The translations under genes and the position numbers were made by a program. Of a DNA stretch of 35,772 bases, positions 23,682 through 32,558 are shown piece by piece. Source of the DNA: an uncultured bacterium (GTDB lineage Bacteria; Myxococcota_A; Bradymonadia; Bradymonadales; Bradymonadaceae); contig CALJNB010000124.1 in the NCBI GenBank assembly GCA_937981985.1, positions 1-35,772 of the forward strand, given 5' to 3'. The notes under the pieces are model-generated. The model worked only from the letters and a program-made list of their open reading frames with translations. It was not told where the DNA came from and searched no databases. Numbering within the stretch: the first letter of the stretch is position 1; each line of letters starts with the position of its first letter.

Positions 23682-25475
23682 TTAATGTCCGCAACAATCA
23701 TGATCGTGATCTGCGTGGCCATGATTATGATGACCATGATCATGCCCGTGGTGGTGATGTCCACCACCAGGTGATAGGTTCGCAATAAAACCCCGCGGTC
23801 CAAGCCGAATAACGGATCCTAGAAAAACCAGGCCCAATCCAATAAGACACGCCCATTGCCACCACGCTTGCCCGTCATGATCATGTCCTGACATGATTTC
23901 AGGTGCAACGTCTCCCATGAGCACATTGACGACCACACCAAATAAAATGGCTTGAATCACGACCATGACGCCAAAGGTGATTGATATTTTTTTGGAATGC
24001 ATCTGGGTCAAAATTCCAAAAGTCGTCACATTTGTCGCCGGACCGGCAAGCAGAAACGCGATCGCGGCCCCCGGTGAAGCGCCGGCAAAGATCAGTGCTG
24101 CGGCCAAAGGTGTAGACCCACTTGCGCATACATAAACCGGAATACCAATAATCGCAAAAAGAACAACGTCGGTGTGTGCGGGGAGATTGGTAATGAAATC
24201 TAAACTTAAACCGGGTCCAAAGAAGGCTGCGATTGCGATTCCTAAAACGATCCACGGTGCGGTCTCGTCGACAATCTCAACGAAACCTTTATTGATTACG
24301 ACCTTTAACCAATGCTCCTGATCGGCGCGCTCTACAGCTTCCTCGGCTTTTCGTTCCTTAATCATGGAACCGACAACAAGACCCACAACGATGGCGACAA
24401 TGAAGGCGCCGACGACGCGAGCGATAGCCAGTTTAGGCCCCAGCAGAGGAATCGAAAGTAAGAGGGCGTCAATGCCGAGTTCTGGCGTTGCGACCATAAA
24501 AGCCATAGCCGCCGGCGCACCCACACCGGACTTAATCAAACCTTTATAAATCGGAACCACGCCACAAGAGCAAACAGGAACGGGTAACCCAATCGCTGTT
24601 CCTTTAAATGCTTTCAATAGATTGGGCCCGCGATTGAGCCATTTCGTTGGCATATGTTGAACGAAGACGGCCATCAAACCCGCAAGAAAATATCCCAGCA
24701 AAAGCGCTGGTGCACTCTCAATGACCAGATGTAAAAAGGTATCTCCATAATGGGCGGTATTATCACTATGGGAATGGACATGAGGATCAAAAAAGGGAAT
24801 GGAGACAATAACGGCCGCGCCCAAAATGACGCCTACAATTTCTGCCCATCTTGCGCTTGGACCCGATTCATTAGAGTCAAAAGCATCGTGTAGAACGACG
24901 TGAAATAGCGAACCGGCGACAAAGGTTTGTAGACCAATTAGGATGGAATCTTGAACGTAAGTCTTAAAAAGAGGCGCAAACAAAAACCCGGTAACGGTGC
25001 TTATGGATAATATGGCAATAACGATCCACGCGCCGCGCTTTCCCCATCGCGGTCGAATGAGCCACCATAATCCCACCCCTACCGGAAGTCGGTGTAGTAT
25101 GATCGCTATCGATAATGCCGAACTTCCTTCTACCGATTTTGCGGCTCCCATCGCCACACCGTCCAGCCATGTATGAATCATGATGGCCAATAGCGCCAAT
25201 AAGATAGCCGAATGTGCCGGGATCTTTCTGAACGCGGATGCTTTTTCGATCAAGTTGGGCGTGAACAGGCCGGCAGCACCGATAAGTATTGAAACCCAAC
25301 CCAGCGCGGAAATCGCTTCAGGTAAAATATGAAATAGAACAATGCCGGTGATACTGGCAAAAACAAAACCATCAAGAATCGTTGACGACCAAGCTATCTT
25401 TTTTAAGACGGTGACAAGGAGGGGCCCCAATGCCATAACGGCTAAGGCTACAAAAAGGTAAATTTCATGAGACAT
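23682..25475 (-). CDS. ZIP-like domain fused to an SO_0444/ArsP-type metal permease with His-rich tail
   Basis: 597 residues from the ATG at 25473-25475, which has AGGAT seven bases upstream; a TTG at 25511 gives 12 more. Residues about 4-230 are multi-pass and ZIP-like: HILPEA (49-54), HTWLDGVAMGAA (101-112, cf. ZIP HNxxDG), HRLPVGVGLWWL (128-139, where ZIPs have HExPHE) and HVVLHD (192-197). A His-rich loop (PHVHSHSD, about 231-238) joins residues about 250-560, a permease of the DUF318/ArsP/SO_0444 group: PVCSCGVVPIYKGL with Cys302 and Cys304, Cys450 in VCASGSTPLAA and GPATNVTTFG (478-487). Residues 572-597 are His/Asp-rich ending DCCGH. The second half alone would equal a typical Cu/Zn efflux permease. 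Predicted to move a transition metal; direction is unknown. Confidence 0.85.
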   Translation of the reverse strand: MSHEIYLFVALAVMALGPLLVTVLKKIAWSSTILDGFVFASITGIVLFHILPEAISALGWVSILIGAAGLFTPNLIEKASAFRKIPAHSAILLALLAIMIHTWLDGVAMGAAKSVEGSSALSIAIILHRLPVGVGLWWLIRPRWGKRGAWIVIAILSISTVTGFLFAPLFKTYVQDSILIGLQTFVAGSLFHVVLHDAFDSNESGPSARWAEIVGVILGAAVIVSIPFFDPHVHSHSDNTAHYGDTFLHLVIESAPALLLGYFLAGLMAVFVQHMPTKWLNRGPNLLKAFKGTAIGLPVPVCSCGVVPIYKGLIKSGVGAPAAMAFMVATPELGIDALLLSIPLLGPKLAIARVVGAFIVAIVVGLVVGSMIKERKAEEAVERADQEHWLKVVINKGFVEIVDETAPWIVLGIAIAAFFGPGLSLDFITNLPAHTDVVLFAIIGIPVYVCASGSTPLAAALIFAGASPGAAIAFLLAGPATNVTTFGILTQMHSKKISITFGVMVVIQAILFGVVVNVLMGDVAPEIMSGHDHDGQAWWQWACLIGLGLVFLGSVIRLGPRGFIANLSPGGGHHHHGHDHGHHNHGHADHDHDCCGH

Positions 25476-25581
25476 AAGATCCTGTCGGCGCGTCTTGGGA
25501 GTCTTTATCAAATACCCACGTTAACACAACGATCTTTAATCTCTTGCAACAATAAGCACCAAACAACGCGACACATCTTTT

Positions 25582-26643
25582 TTATCTGCGACAGATAAGC
25601 TCCGTCGCTTCCACCGAACATGAAGCGTCAAATCGTGTGTAGTTGTCAATCGAACCCGTTATATTCGCATAACCGAAATCGAAACCCTCAAGATTGGTTC
25701 CCCTTAAATCGGCATTGGCAATATTTGCGAAATGCAACGACGCGTTGGAGAGATCAGAGCCCGCAAGGCGAGGGGATTCCCAAGTGTTGTAGTTATAAAA
25801 CCCTTCATTAAGTTCGCTAGTTAATGTCATGCATTCACCAAACCCTGATCCGCGAATAAATTCGGGTCCAAGTTCAGGATTGATCGCGGTCATTCCCGAT
25901 CCGTCTGAACAATCGCCAGACAATTCGTCGTAACGTGCCCGAACTTCAATTTCTGGCTCCCAACAGACCACCTCCCAAGATTCATCGCGGATAATTGAAT
26001 TTATCTGCCCTTGATAAACGCCCTTATAACCTTCGATGCGCCTTAATGACACGTTATGATAGAACGTATCCAACGTGAGATCATAGAACATGTGCGGCGA
26101 GTCTATGCTCGATTTTAATGCGGCACCACCGTTCTCAACGACGCGGTCTGAGGCTTCTTCGGAATAAAAATTTTCGATAATCTTTACTAAATACAAATCG
26201 ACATTTCCATTCCCTAACTCATCCTTGGGAGTCGAAATGACAACATCGAGCGATGTTCCATCCTCCGTGAATGACGAAATACAATCCATAACGTCGCCAC
26301 GTGTTTTCAATTGAACTTTTGTAAGCGCAGCTTTTTTGGGCTCCACTGACGGAAGACACTTAAAACGGTCGTAGATGGTGTATTCCTGGCACGTAAATCC
26401 CGGCGCATCACAACAGTCAGCCCCGATTACGTCACAACCATCATTAACATCTTCAACAACACAAAGGGGAATGTGATACTCATCAGCTTTCCCATCGGTA
26501 GACGTCGTAGACCGGTCATCGGTCGTTTCGGCACGCTCGCCGAAATTCCATTTTTCACCCATTGGCATTTTCGCCGGTTCAACATCAACATCACCACACG
26601 CGGCGATACACAGAAGAATAAAAACACTCAAAATAACTTTCAT
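25582..26643 (-). CDS. Pentapeptide-repeat lipoprotein
   Basis: 353 residues with lipobox IAAC (Cys16). After an acidic/Ser-Thr linker comes a small cysteine cluster (CDVIGADCCDAPGFTC, about 73-90, then CLPS), followed by a beta-rich middle. Residues about 293-330 form pentapeptide repeats (DLSNASLHFANIANADLRGT, then NLEGFDFGYANITG), i.e. A(D/N)Lxx-type quadrilateral beta-helix, only about eight units long. The C-terminus has two cysteines (CSVEATELICRR). Function unknown; a short repeat capping an extracytoplasmic lipoprotein is unusual, since many pentapeptide proteins are cytoplasmic. Preceded by AT-rich sequence with a candidate promoter and the end of the broken peptidase gene. Confidence 0.75.
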   Translation of the reverse strand: MKVILSVFILLCIAACGDVDVEPAKMPMGEKWNFGERAETTDDRSTTSTDGKADEYHIPLCVVEDVNDGCDVIGADCCDAPGFTCQEYTIYDRFKCLPSVEPKKAALTKVQLKTRGDVMDCISSFTEDGTSLDVVISTPKDELGNGNVDLYLVKIIENFYSEEASDRVVENGGAALKSSIDSPHMFYDLTLDTFYHNVSLRRIEGYKGVYQGQINSIIRDESWEVVCWEPEIEVRARYDELSGDCSDGSGMTAINPELGPEFIRGSGFGECMTLTSELNEGFYNYNTWESPRLAGSDLSNASLHFANIANADLRGTNLEGFDFGYANITGSIDNYTRFDASCSVEATELICRR

Positions 26644-26685
26644 TACAAAACCTCCGTTCTAGTTCAGAAGGTATCTTACCTAACG

Positions 26686-26714
26686 TTAATATAAGCTGAA
26701 TCCTTCTTATCCAA
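26686..26714 (-). promoter_or_regulatory. Weak candidate promoter of the pentapeptide-repeat lipoprotein
   Basis: On the minus strand TTGGAT (26709-26714), 17 bases, TATTAA (26686-26691). A perfect TATAAT lies further upstream at 26738-26743 but with no good -35. The whole 26644-26800 gap is AT-rich. Confidence 0.3.
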
Positions 26715-26800
26715 ATAAAACAATAAACCTTAAACATATTATATTTAGTTCTTTTGTATCATAGGTTTTAGAGGAAAAACACCGGTGCTAAAATCTAGAA

Positions 26801-28961
26801 TTAGAGCCCTAATTCAGACATTAGGAAAGCATAGGTATCCACGTCGGCTTCAATGGTTTTACGAATAAGATCAGTACCGCCATGCCCAGCGTTCTTTTCG
26901 ATTCGTAAAAACACCGGCTGCTTGCTCTGGGTATGATGTTGAACCGAAGCCACGAATTTACGAGCATGATGTGGGTCAACGAGATCATCAGAGTCTGCAC
27001 TTAGCATTAACAACGCAGGGTAGTTTTCGTTTCTTATCTGATGGTAGGGAGAATACGCGTGGATATATTTAAATTCTTCGGCGTGATCCGCCGAACCATA
27101 TTCAGGAACCCAAGTCATTCCACTCCCGAATTTGTGGTACCGAACCATGTCCAATAAAGGTACCTCACAAACAACCCCTTCGAAAAGGTCGGGGCGTTGA
27201 GTCATTGCCGCACCTACTAAAAGTCCTCCGTTCGAAGCGCCACGAATCGCAAGTTTTGAACTTTGAGTATAACCGTCTTTGATCAAATGTTGGGCAGCAG
27301 CGATGAAATCGTCAAAAACATTTTGCTTGTTCTCGCGCATTCCTGCTTGATGCCACCCCTCACCAAATTCGCTACCTCCACGTAGATTTGCAACGGCGTA
27401 ACCACCTCCGGCTTCAAGCCAAGGAAAAATATTAGCCCGAAAACGAGGTTTTTGGCTGTAGTTAAAACCACCGTAGCCGGTTAAAATGAAAGGCGTACTC
27501 CCATCTTTTTTTAGTCCTTTTCTCGTAATCACAAACATCGGAACTTTTGTACCGTCTTTGGACGAAAACCAAACTTGTTCAACCTTAAAGTTGTCCGACT
27601 CAATCGGAACGTTAACCTTCGCCCAAAGTTTTGTCTCGCCACTGGAAATTTTCGTTTTAAAAATTCGTGGTGTAACGGTGAAGGATTGAAAACTAAAATA
27701 TGCGATGTCGCTGTCAGGATCTCCTTTCATTCCTTCTGTCACCCCTATTCCAGGGAGCTCAATATCTCGAATCAGTTTCCCGTCCAAATCGTGGACGCGA
27801 AGCTTACTATAGACGTCGGACAATAAGGTGAGGACAAGACGACCACCAATAATTTGAGAACCATCGATAATGGACCCGTCAGCAAACTCAGGAACGATTT
27901 CTTTCCAATTCTCACGATTGGGTTTCTTGGCGGAGGTTTTCATCATTTTCCAACGCGGTGCATTTTCGTTTGTTAAAATATAAAAGCTCCCGTCCCAAGC
28001 GGTCACCGAATATTGAGCTTTTTTCCCCACGACAAGCGGCCTAAATTCCTTCGATTTGGAATCTAAATCTCGGTAATAGATATCGGTCGCGCTCCAACCC
28101 TGCTGAAGATAATAAAATAGATAACGTCCATCGTGGGAAAGATGTACACCGTGGGACTTCGTCGGGTCGCCCGTTTTATCGTTGATAACTTCGTCACTAA
28201 TAGGATCCGTACCCAGCTTGTGATATCTAACAACCGCGTACCCGGGGCGTTCCGATGTTTTTATTTTCGGATCGACAGGGAACGACGTATAGCAAAAACC
28301 CTTACTATCTTTACTCCACGATGGCATCGTATATTTCAGACCGGAATAACATCTGTGTTAGAAATTTTTCCTGTTTTCACATTCATCACATACATCGTCG
28401 CTTCAACGGCCGCGTTCTGGCGCACGGTATAGGAGAAATATTTACCATCAGGTGAGACCGAAGTTCGACCGATCGCAATCGCCCCATCTTCACTCATCGT
28501 GTTTGGATCGAGTAGTATTTTTTCTTCGCCGTCGTCCCCTTCACGCCAATAATATACGGCCTTTTCTTTGTCTGCATGACGTCGCGAATAAATGAGTCGA
28601 TTTCCTTTTTTAGTCGGAGCCTTGATCCTATCGATATAATACAATTCGCCAAAACGTTTCCTCAATTGCTCGCGTTTGGGAAGTTCGGCGAGTTTTTTCG
28701 TGTGTACTCATCTTGAATAGTCATCCAAGATTGAACCTTAGGGTCCTCAACGTTTTCTAACCATTGATACGAGTCGCGTATTTCAACCCCATGAAGCATA
28801 TCGACGACGTCAATACGTTCGGTTTTCGGAAATTTATTATCTGCATTCGTCGCAACTTCTTTTCCAGAGTTCGTGTCCACCGGTTGGGGTTGTTTTGCAT
28901 TTCCAGAACATGCTGCCCAAAGGGAGAATGTTGCGAGTAAAAAAATTTGATTAATATTCAT
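26801..28961 (-). pseudogene. S9A prolyl oligopeptidase lipoprotein broken by two -1 frameshifts
   Basis: Three successive frames together cover the full length of the intact neighbour (29364-31526) with strong residue-by-residue similarity. Frame 1 starts at ATG 28959-28961 (MNINQIFLLA, lipobox WAAC) and stops at 28662 after DEYTRK. Frame 2 resumes from the matching point and stops at 28336. Frame 3 runs from ATG 28325-28327 (MPSWSKDSKGF) to 26801. Each break equals one missing base: in a run of six A (minus strand; 28693-28698) and at CCGG (28341-28344). Frame 3 keeps GASNGGLLVG with the nucleophile Ser, ADSDDLVD and NAGHGG. So it is either a recently decayed gene, a sequencing/assembly error, or a recoded one. 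The A-run is a canonical slippery heptamer A_AAA_AAC. Confidence 0.85.
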
Positions 28962-28993
28962 TATGATTCTCTTACAAAAGTGACACCGCTTAC

Positions 28994-29046
28994 CCAAGCG
29001 CTATCTCTTTTATCCCAAAGAATGCGAAAAGCATCGAAGCGCTTGG
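28994..29046. repeat. 9-base inverted repeat with nested hairpin upstream of the broken peptidase
   Basis: CCAAGCGCT (28994-29002) and AGCGCTTGG (29038-29046) are perfect inverted copies separated by 35 bases; inside, ATGC-gaaaa-GCAT (29022-29034) can form a small hairpin. It lies 33 bases before the peptidase start, in a gene-poor 400-base interval (28962-29363) that otherwise holds only the small reading frame at 29157-29294. Confidence 0.45.
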
Positions 29047-29156
29047 TGCGGTTCGGGTTTCGTTAAAAAATTCAACTAAAAAAACAATAGATCTATAGGC
29101 ACGAATCATTACTTTATTAGATTCAGAACTAAATTAACGACAGGCAACCATAGAAC

Positions 29157-29294
29157 TTATTTTCTGACTTTTTGTGTCGGAGCTTTAGAGTTCTTTTTAA
29201 AAACATAGTGATTTGCTGCGAAAAGAACAGCCACCAAACCGATAGCAAAGGCGAGGTAATAAAGTGTTAAGTTTCGCGGTTGGTGATTCAACAC
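29157..29294 (-). CDS. Possible 45-residue single-pass membrane protein
   Basis: A reading frame from GTG 29292-29294 to TAA 29157-29159 encodes MLNHQPRNLTLYYLAFAIGL continued by VAVLFAANHYVFKKNSKAPT and a basic end QKVRK. It has one clear transmembrane segment (about 10-31) followed by a positively charged tail, so the N-terminus would face out under the positive-inside rule. No convincing Shine-Dalgarno precedes it (GAG only), so the start is uncertain; upstream in-frame TAA limits the frame. It sits between the two prolyl oligopeptidase copies on the same strand. Composition is typical of a real small membrane protein, but no family is recognised. Confidence 0.45.
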   Translation of the reverse strand: MLNHQPRNLTLYYLAFAIGLVAVLFAANHYVFKKNSKAPTQKVRK

Positions 29295-29363
29295 TTGCTC
29301 GTTAGAAAGGAATTCGACTTCATCTTAGACGAAAAAACGACCTCGCTCAAATGTAGCCAAGTT

Positions 29364-31526
29364 CTACATTCCGAGTTCGGACATTAAAAACGCGTAGGTA
29401 TCCGCATCGCGTTCGATGTATTCTCGAATAAGATCTGCGCCGCCATGTCCAGCGTTCTTTTCGATTCGCAAAAGAACAGGTTGTTCGCTTTTGGTATGGT
29501 GCTGCACTGACGCTACAAATTTACGCGCGTGCATAGGATCGACGCGATCATCGTTATCAGCACTTAACATCAATAACGAAGGGTAGTTCTCATCTTTTAG
29601 ATTGTGATAAGGCGAGTAAGCGTGAATATACTTAAATTCGTCCGCGTTATCGGCGGACCCATATTCGGATACCCACGTCATCCCACTACCAAATTTATGG
29701 TATCGAACCATATCCAAAAGTGGGACCGAACAAATCACAGCTTTAAAAAGGTCTGGCCGCTGCGTCATCGCAGCCCCAACTAAAAGTCCGCCGTTCGATC
29801 CACCGCTGATCGCCAGTTTTGAACTTTGGGTGTACCCCTCTTTAATCAAATGTTCTGCGGCGCCTATGAAATCGTCAAATACGTTTTGTTTATTCTCCTT
29901 CATCCCTGCCTGGTGCCACGCTTCTCCGAACTCGCCGCCCCCACGTATATTTGCAATCGCGTATCCGCCTCCGGCTTCGAGCCACGGAAAGATACTCGAC
30001 CGAAAACGAGGCTTTAAACTAACATTAAAACCGCCGTACCCGTTTAAGAGAAAGGGTGTACTCCCATCTTTTTTAATTCCCTTTTTGGTTACCACAAACA
30101 TCGGAACTTTGGTTCCATCTTTGGAAGTAAACCAAATCTGTTCTACCTGAAAGTCGTCGGGCTTAATCGGAACTTCTACCTTCGCCCAAAGTTTGACCTC
30201 GCCGGTTGAGATTTTCGTTTTGAAAATACGTGACGGAACCGTAAACGATTGAAAACTGAAATATGCATCGTCGTTATCAGGCTGTCCTCTCATCCCATAC
30301 GTCACGCCTATTCCGGGAAGCTCAATATCGCGGATTAGTTTTCCCGCTAGATCGTACACGCGAAGCTTACTATAAACGTCGGATAATAATGTCAGGATAA
30401 GTTGCCCACCCACAATTTGGCTATTGTCGATTACAGAACCGTCGGCAAACTCGGGTATGATTTCCTTCCAATTTTCATGGGTAGGCGTCTTGGATGAGGT
30501 CTTCATTACTTTCCAACGCGGCGCATTTTCGTTGGTAGAAATGTAAAAATCTCCCTTCCAAACACTCACCGAGTATTGGGCTTTTTTTCCTACAACCAAC
30601 GGCTTAAAGTCCTTCGATTTAGATTTCAAATCGCGATAATACACATCGGTGGCGCTCCAACCGTGCCAAACGTAATAAAATAGATAACGCCCATCATGAG
30701 ACAAATCTACACCGTGAAACTTTTTGGGATCACCAATTTTTTCCTTAATGATTTTGTCTTTAAGGGGATCTGTACCAAGCTTGTGATATCGAACTTCTGA
30801 ATAACCCGAACGCTCAGAGGTTTTGATCTTGGGGTCTAGAGGCAACCAAGTATAGTAAAAACCTTTACCATCCTCAGTCCACGAGGGACTCGCATATTTG
30901 GTGCCGGGAATGATATCAATATCAGAAACTTTTCCTGTTTCAACCTCCATCACGTACATTGTCGATTCATCGCCAGCATTTACACGCAAAGTATAAGCAA
31001 GGTGCTTACCATCACGTGAAGGAGAAATACGACCGACCGCGATGGACCCATCTTTACTCATTGTATTTGGATCGAGCAAAACCTTCTCTTCGCCCTCTTC
31101 ACCCTCTCTCCAGTAGTAGACGGACTTTTCCTTGTCCGCGTGACGTCGCGAATAGAAGAATCGATTTCCCTTTTTAGAGGGCGCCGTGATGCTATCAACA
31201 TAATATAACTCACCAAAGCGTTTCTTCAATTGATCACGATTAGGAAGGGCTGCCAGTTCTTTTCTGGTGTATTCGTCTTGGTCATTCATCCATGTCTGGA
31301 CCTTCTCTTCTTCGACATTTTCTAACCATTGGTAGTGGTCAGAAAGGGATATGCCATGAATCCTATCCACAACTTCAATACGTTCGGTAGGCGGGAATGT
31401 GTTATCGGTATTCATGGTTGCGCCTTTTTCGATAAGATCTTCATTGGATGGGTTTGGTTTGCTACTGCCTGAACATCCAACAAAGAAGGTTAAGGTAGCG
31501 ATAGTAATAATGCGATTCATATTCAT
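29364..31526 (-). CDS. Prolyl oligopeptidase (S9A) lipoprotein, intact copy
   Basis: 720 residues, the normal prolyl oligopeptidase length plus a signal peptide with lipobox FVGC (Cys18, Ser at +2). The N-terminal cap follows TERIEVVDRIHGISLSDHYQ and WLENVEEEKVQTWM; residues about 110-440 form the seven-bladed propeller; from about 460 the alpha/beta hydrolase domain contains GYGGFN, GGGYAIANIRGGGEFGEAWH and the nucleophile elbow GGSNGGLLVG (Ser577), SADNDDRVDP (Asp659/660 region) and NAGHGG (His694), completing Ser-Asp-His. It cleaves short peptides after proline; as a lipoprotein it would act outside the cytoplasm. GGAG lies eight bases before the ATG. Tandem with a frameshifted paralogue downstream of it. 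Confidence 0.95.
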   Translation of the reverse strand: MNMNRIITIATLTFFVGCSGSSKPNPSNEDLIEKGATMNTDNTFPPTERIEVVDRIHGISLSDHYQWLENVEEEKVQTWMNDQDEYTRKELAALPNRDQLKKRFGELYYVDSITAPSKKGNRFFYSRRHADKEKSVYYWREGEEGEEKVLLDPNTMSKDGSIAVGRISPSRDGKHLAYTLRVNAGDESTMYVMEVETGKVSDIDIIPGTKYASPSWTEDGKGFYYTWLPLDPKIKTSERSGYSEVRYHKLGTDPLKDKIIKEKIGDPKKFHGVDLSHDGRYLFYYVWHGWSATDVYYRDLKSKSKDFKPLVVGKKAQYSVSVWKGDFYISTNENAPRWKVMKTSSKTPTHENWKEIIPEFADGSVIDNSQIVGGQLILTLLSDVYSKLRVYDLAGKLIRDIELPGIGVTYGMRGQPDNDDAYFSFQSFTVPSRIFKTKISTGEVKLWAKVEVPIKPDDFQVEQIWFTSKDGTKVPMFVVTKKGIKKDGSTPFLLNGYGGFNVSLKPRFRSSIFPWLEAGGGYAIANIRGGGEFGEAWHQAGMKENKQNVFDDFIGAAEHLIKEGYTQSSKLAISGGSNGGLLVGAAMTQRPDLFKAVICSVPLLDMVRYHKFGSGMTWVSEYGSADNADEFKYIHAYSPYHNLKDENYPSLLMLSADNDDRVDPMHARKFVASVQHHTKSEQPVLLRIEKNAGHGGADLIREYIERDADTYAFLMSELGM

Positions 31527-31659
31527 TTAGCGTTCTCCATAAATTAAGATTCATCGTTATTGCAATCGAACGAACTTTGTAAAGACGACCCTCAAATAAT
31601 TTGATGTTATTGGCCAAATCCTATATTTGCGCTGATCCTATTGACGCGCACCGGTGACA

Positions 31660-32436
31660 ATGATGAACAAAAAAATAAGATGCCTTGCTTTAGCCTTCTT
31701 AGTCATGACCTCGTGTTCTTCTGATGCATCACAAGACCCTCACGACGTTGGGAACGAAGACGAAAAAAACAACGAAGAAAATATGAGTCCGTGTGAAGAC
31801 CCAAACTACACGCTCTCCTGTCCTGAAAATTCGGTGGAAGTTCCACGATGTGATAACCACCCCAATTGTGAAACCTTCGCGCTATGCGGGCAAACGATTT
31901 CCTGTGAAACATGCGATTTAGGGGTCGAAAAGATTGAATGGCATTCGATAGCTTCGGTGTGTCCGAAAAATTATTTCCCGCTAGACCGGTGCGATAGTGG
32001 TGATGTCCAAAGGCCATGTTTAGAATTCGAATCGGCCTGCGGTTTAATCTATTGTAATCCCATCCCAATCGTTACGTGTTTTGCGCCAGAGTGTGAGGAA
32101 GGCTTTATCAAAGTTGAACGATGTAGATTTGGTGATGAAAGTTGCAAAGAACCGGTCGAGTGTCGAACGACCGCATCATGCATACCCGATCAACCCTGCG
32201 AAGAATCTGCAAGCTGCGCTGAAGATGAGATTCGATACGAATCGCTTCAAGCATGTGAACTTGAAGGGCGCCCATGTCGTCAAACTTATTCATGCAACGA
32301 TATTGCATGGTGTGGTGCTAACGACAGTTGTTCGATTCCCAAGTGCGGTGATAAGAAGTCGGTTCTTGAATGCGTTGATGTCCAAACCTGTTCCGAAGAA
32401 TACGGATGCGGACAAATCGCGCTTTGTGAGCAATAA
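31660..32436 (+). CDS. Modular cysteine-rich lipoprotein with five six-Cys modules
   Basis: 258 residues from ATG 31660 (an ATG follows at 31663, and a GTG at 31654). Signal peptide with lipobox MTSC (Cys19). A charged acidic spacer leads to about 200 residues with five consecutive modules of C-x(4,5)-C-x(~9)-C-x(5-7)-C-x5-C-x5-C; for example, module 3 begins CFAPECEEGFIKVERC and continues CRFGDESCKEPVEC. Module 2 has larger gaps. All cysteines should pair as disulphides, so this is a periplasmic or surface protein. No catalytic site seen. The adjacent gene 32559-33305 has the same modules in the same order, four of them, so the pair arose by duplication. Divergent from the intact peptidase with 133 bases between. 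Confidence 0.8.
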   Translation: MMNKKIRCLALAFLVMTSCSSDASQDPHDVGNEDEKNNEENMSPCEDPNYTLSCPENSVEVPRCDNHPNCETFALCGQTISCETCDLGVEKIEWHSIASVCPKNYFPLDRCDSGDVQRPCLEFESACGLIYCNPIPIVTCFAPECEEGFIKVERCRFGDESCKEPVECRTTASCIPDQPCEESASCAEDEIRYESLQACELEGRPCRQTYSCNDIAWCGANDSCSIPKCGDKKSVLECVDVQTCSEEYGCGQIALCEQ

Positions 32437-32558
32437 CCTCAAAAATCTGAGGATCATTTCGGTACATCTCTCAGAAAATGGAATCCATAGACCCAAAATG
32501 GAGCGATCCACGTTGGCACGCAACTTGATCTAGTTTAGTGCGTACCCCAGGAGACGCA

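Noticed and set aside
23676..23688. ACATTA-T-TAATGT palindrome between convergent genes as terminator
   Set aside because: Pure AT stem of six pairs with a one-base loop and no T-run; it also overlaps a stop codon.
26771..26793. CACCGGTG followed by AAAAAC/TTTTT as a terminator of the broken peptidase gene
   Set aside because: The palindrome has no loop, and the alternative TTTTAG...CTAAAA stem is short and AT-only.
32437..32452. CCTCA-aaaatc-TGAGG hairpin after the first Cys-rich gene
   Set aside because: Only five base pairs and no T-run, so too weak to call a terminator.
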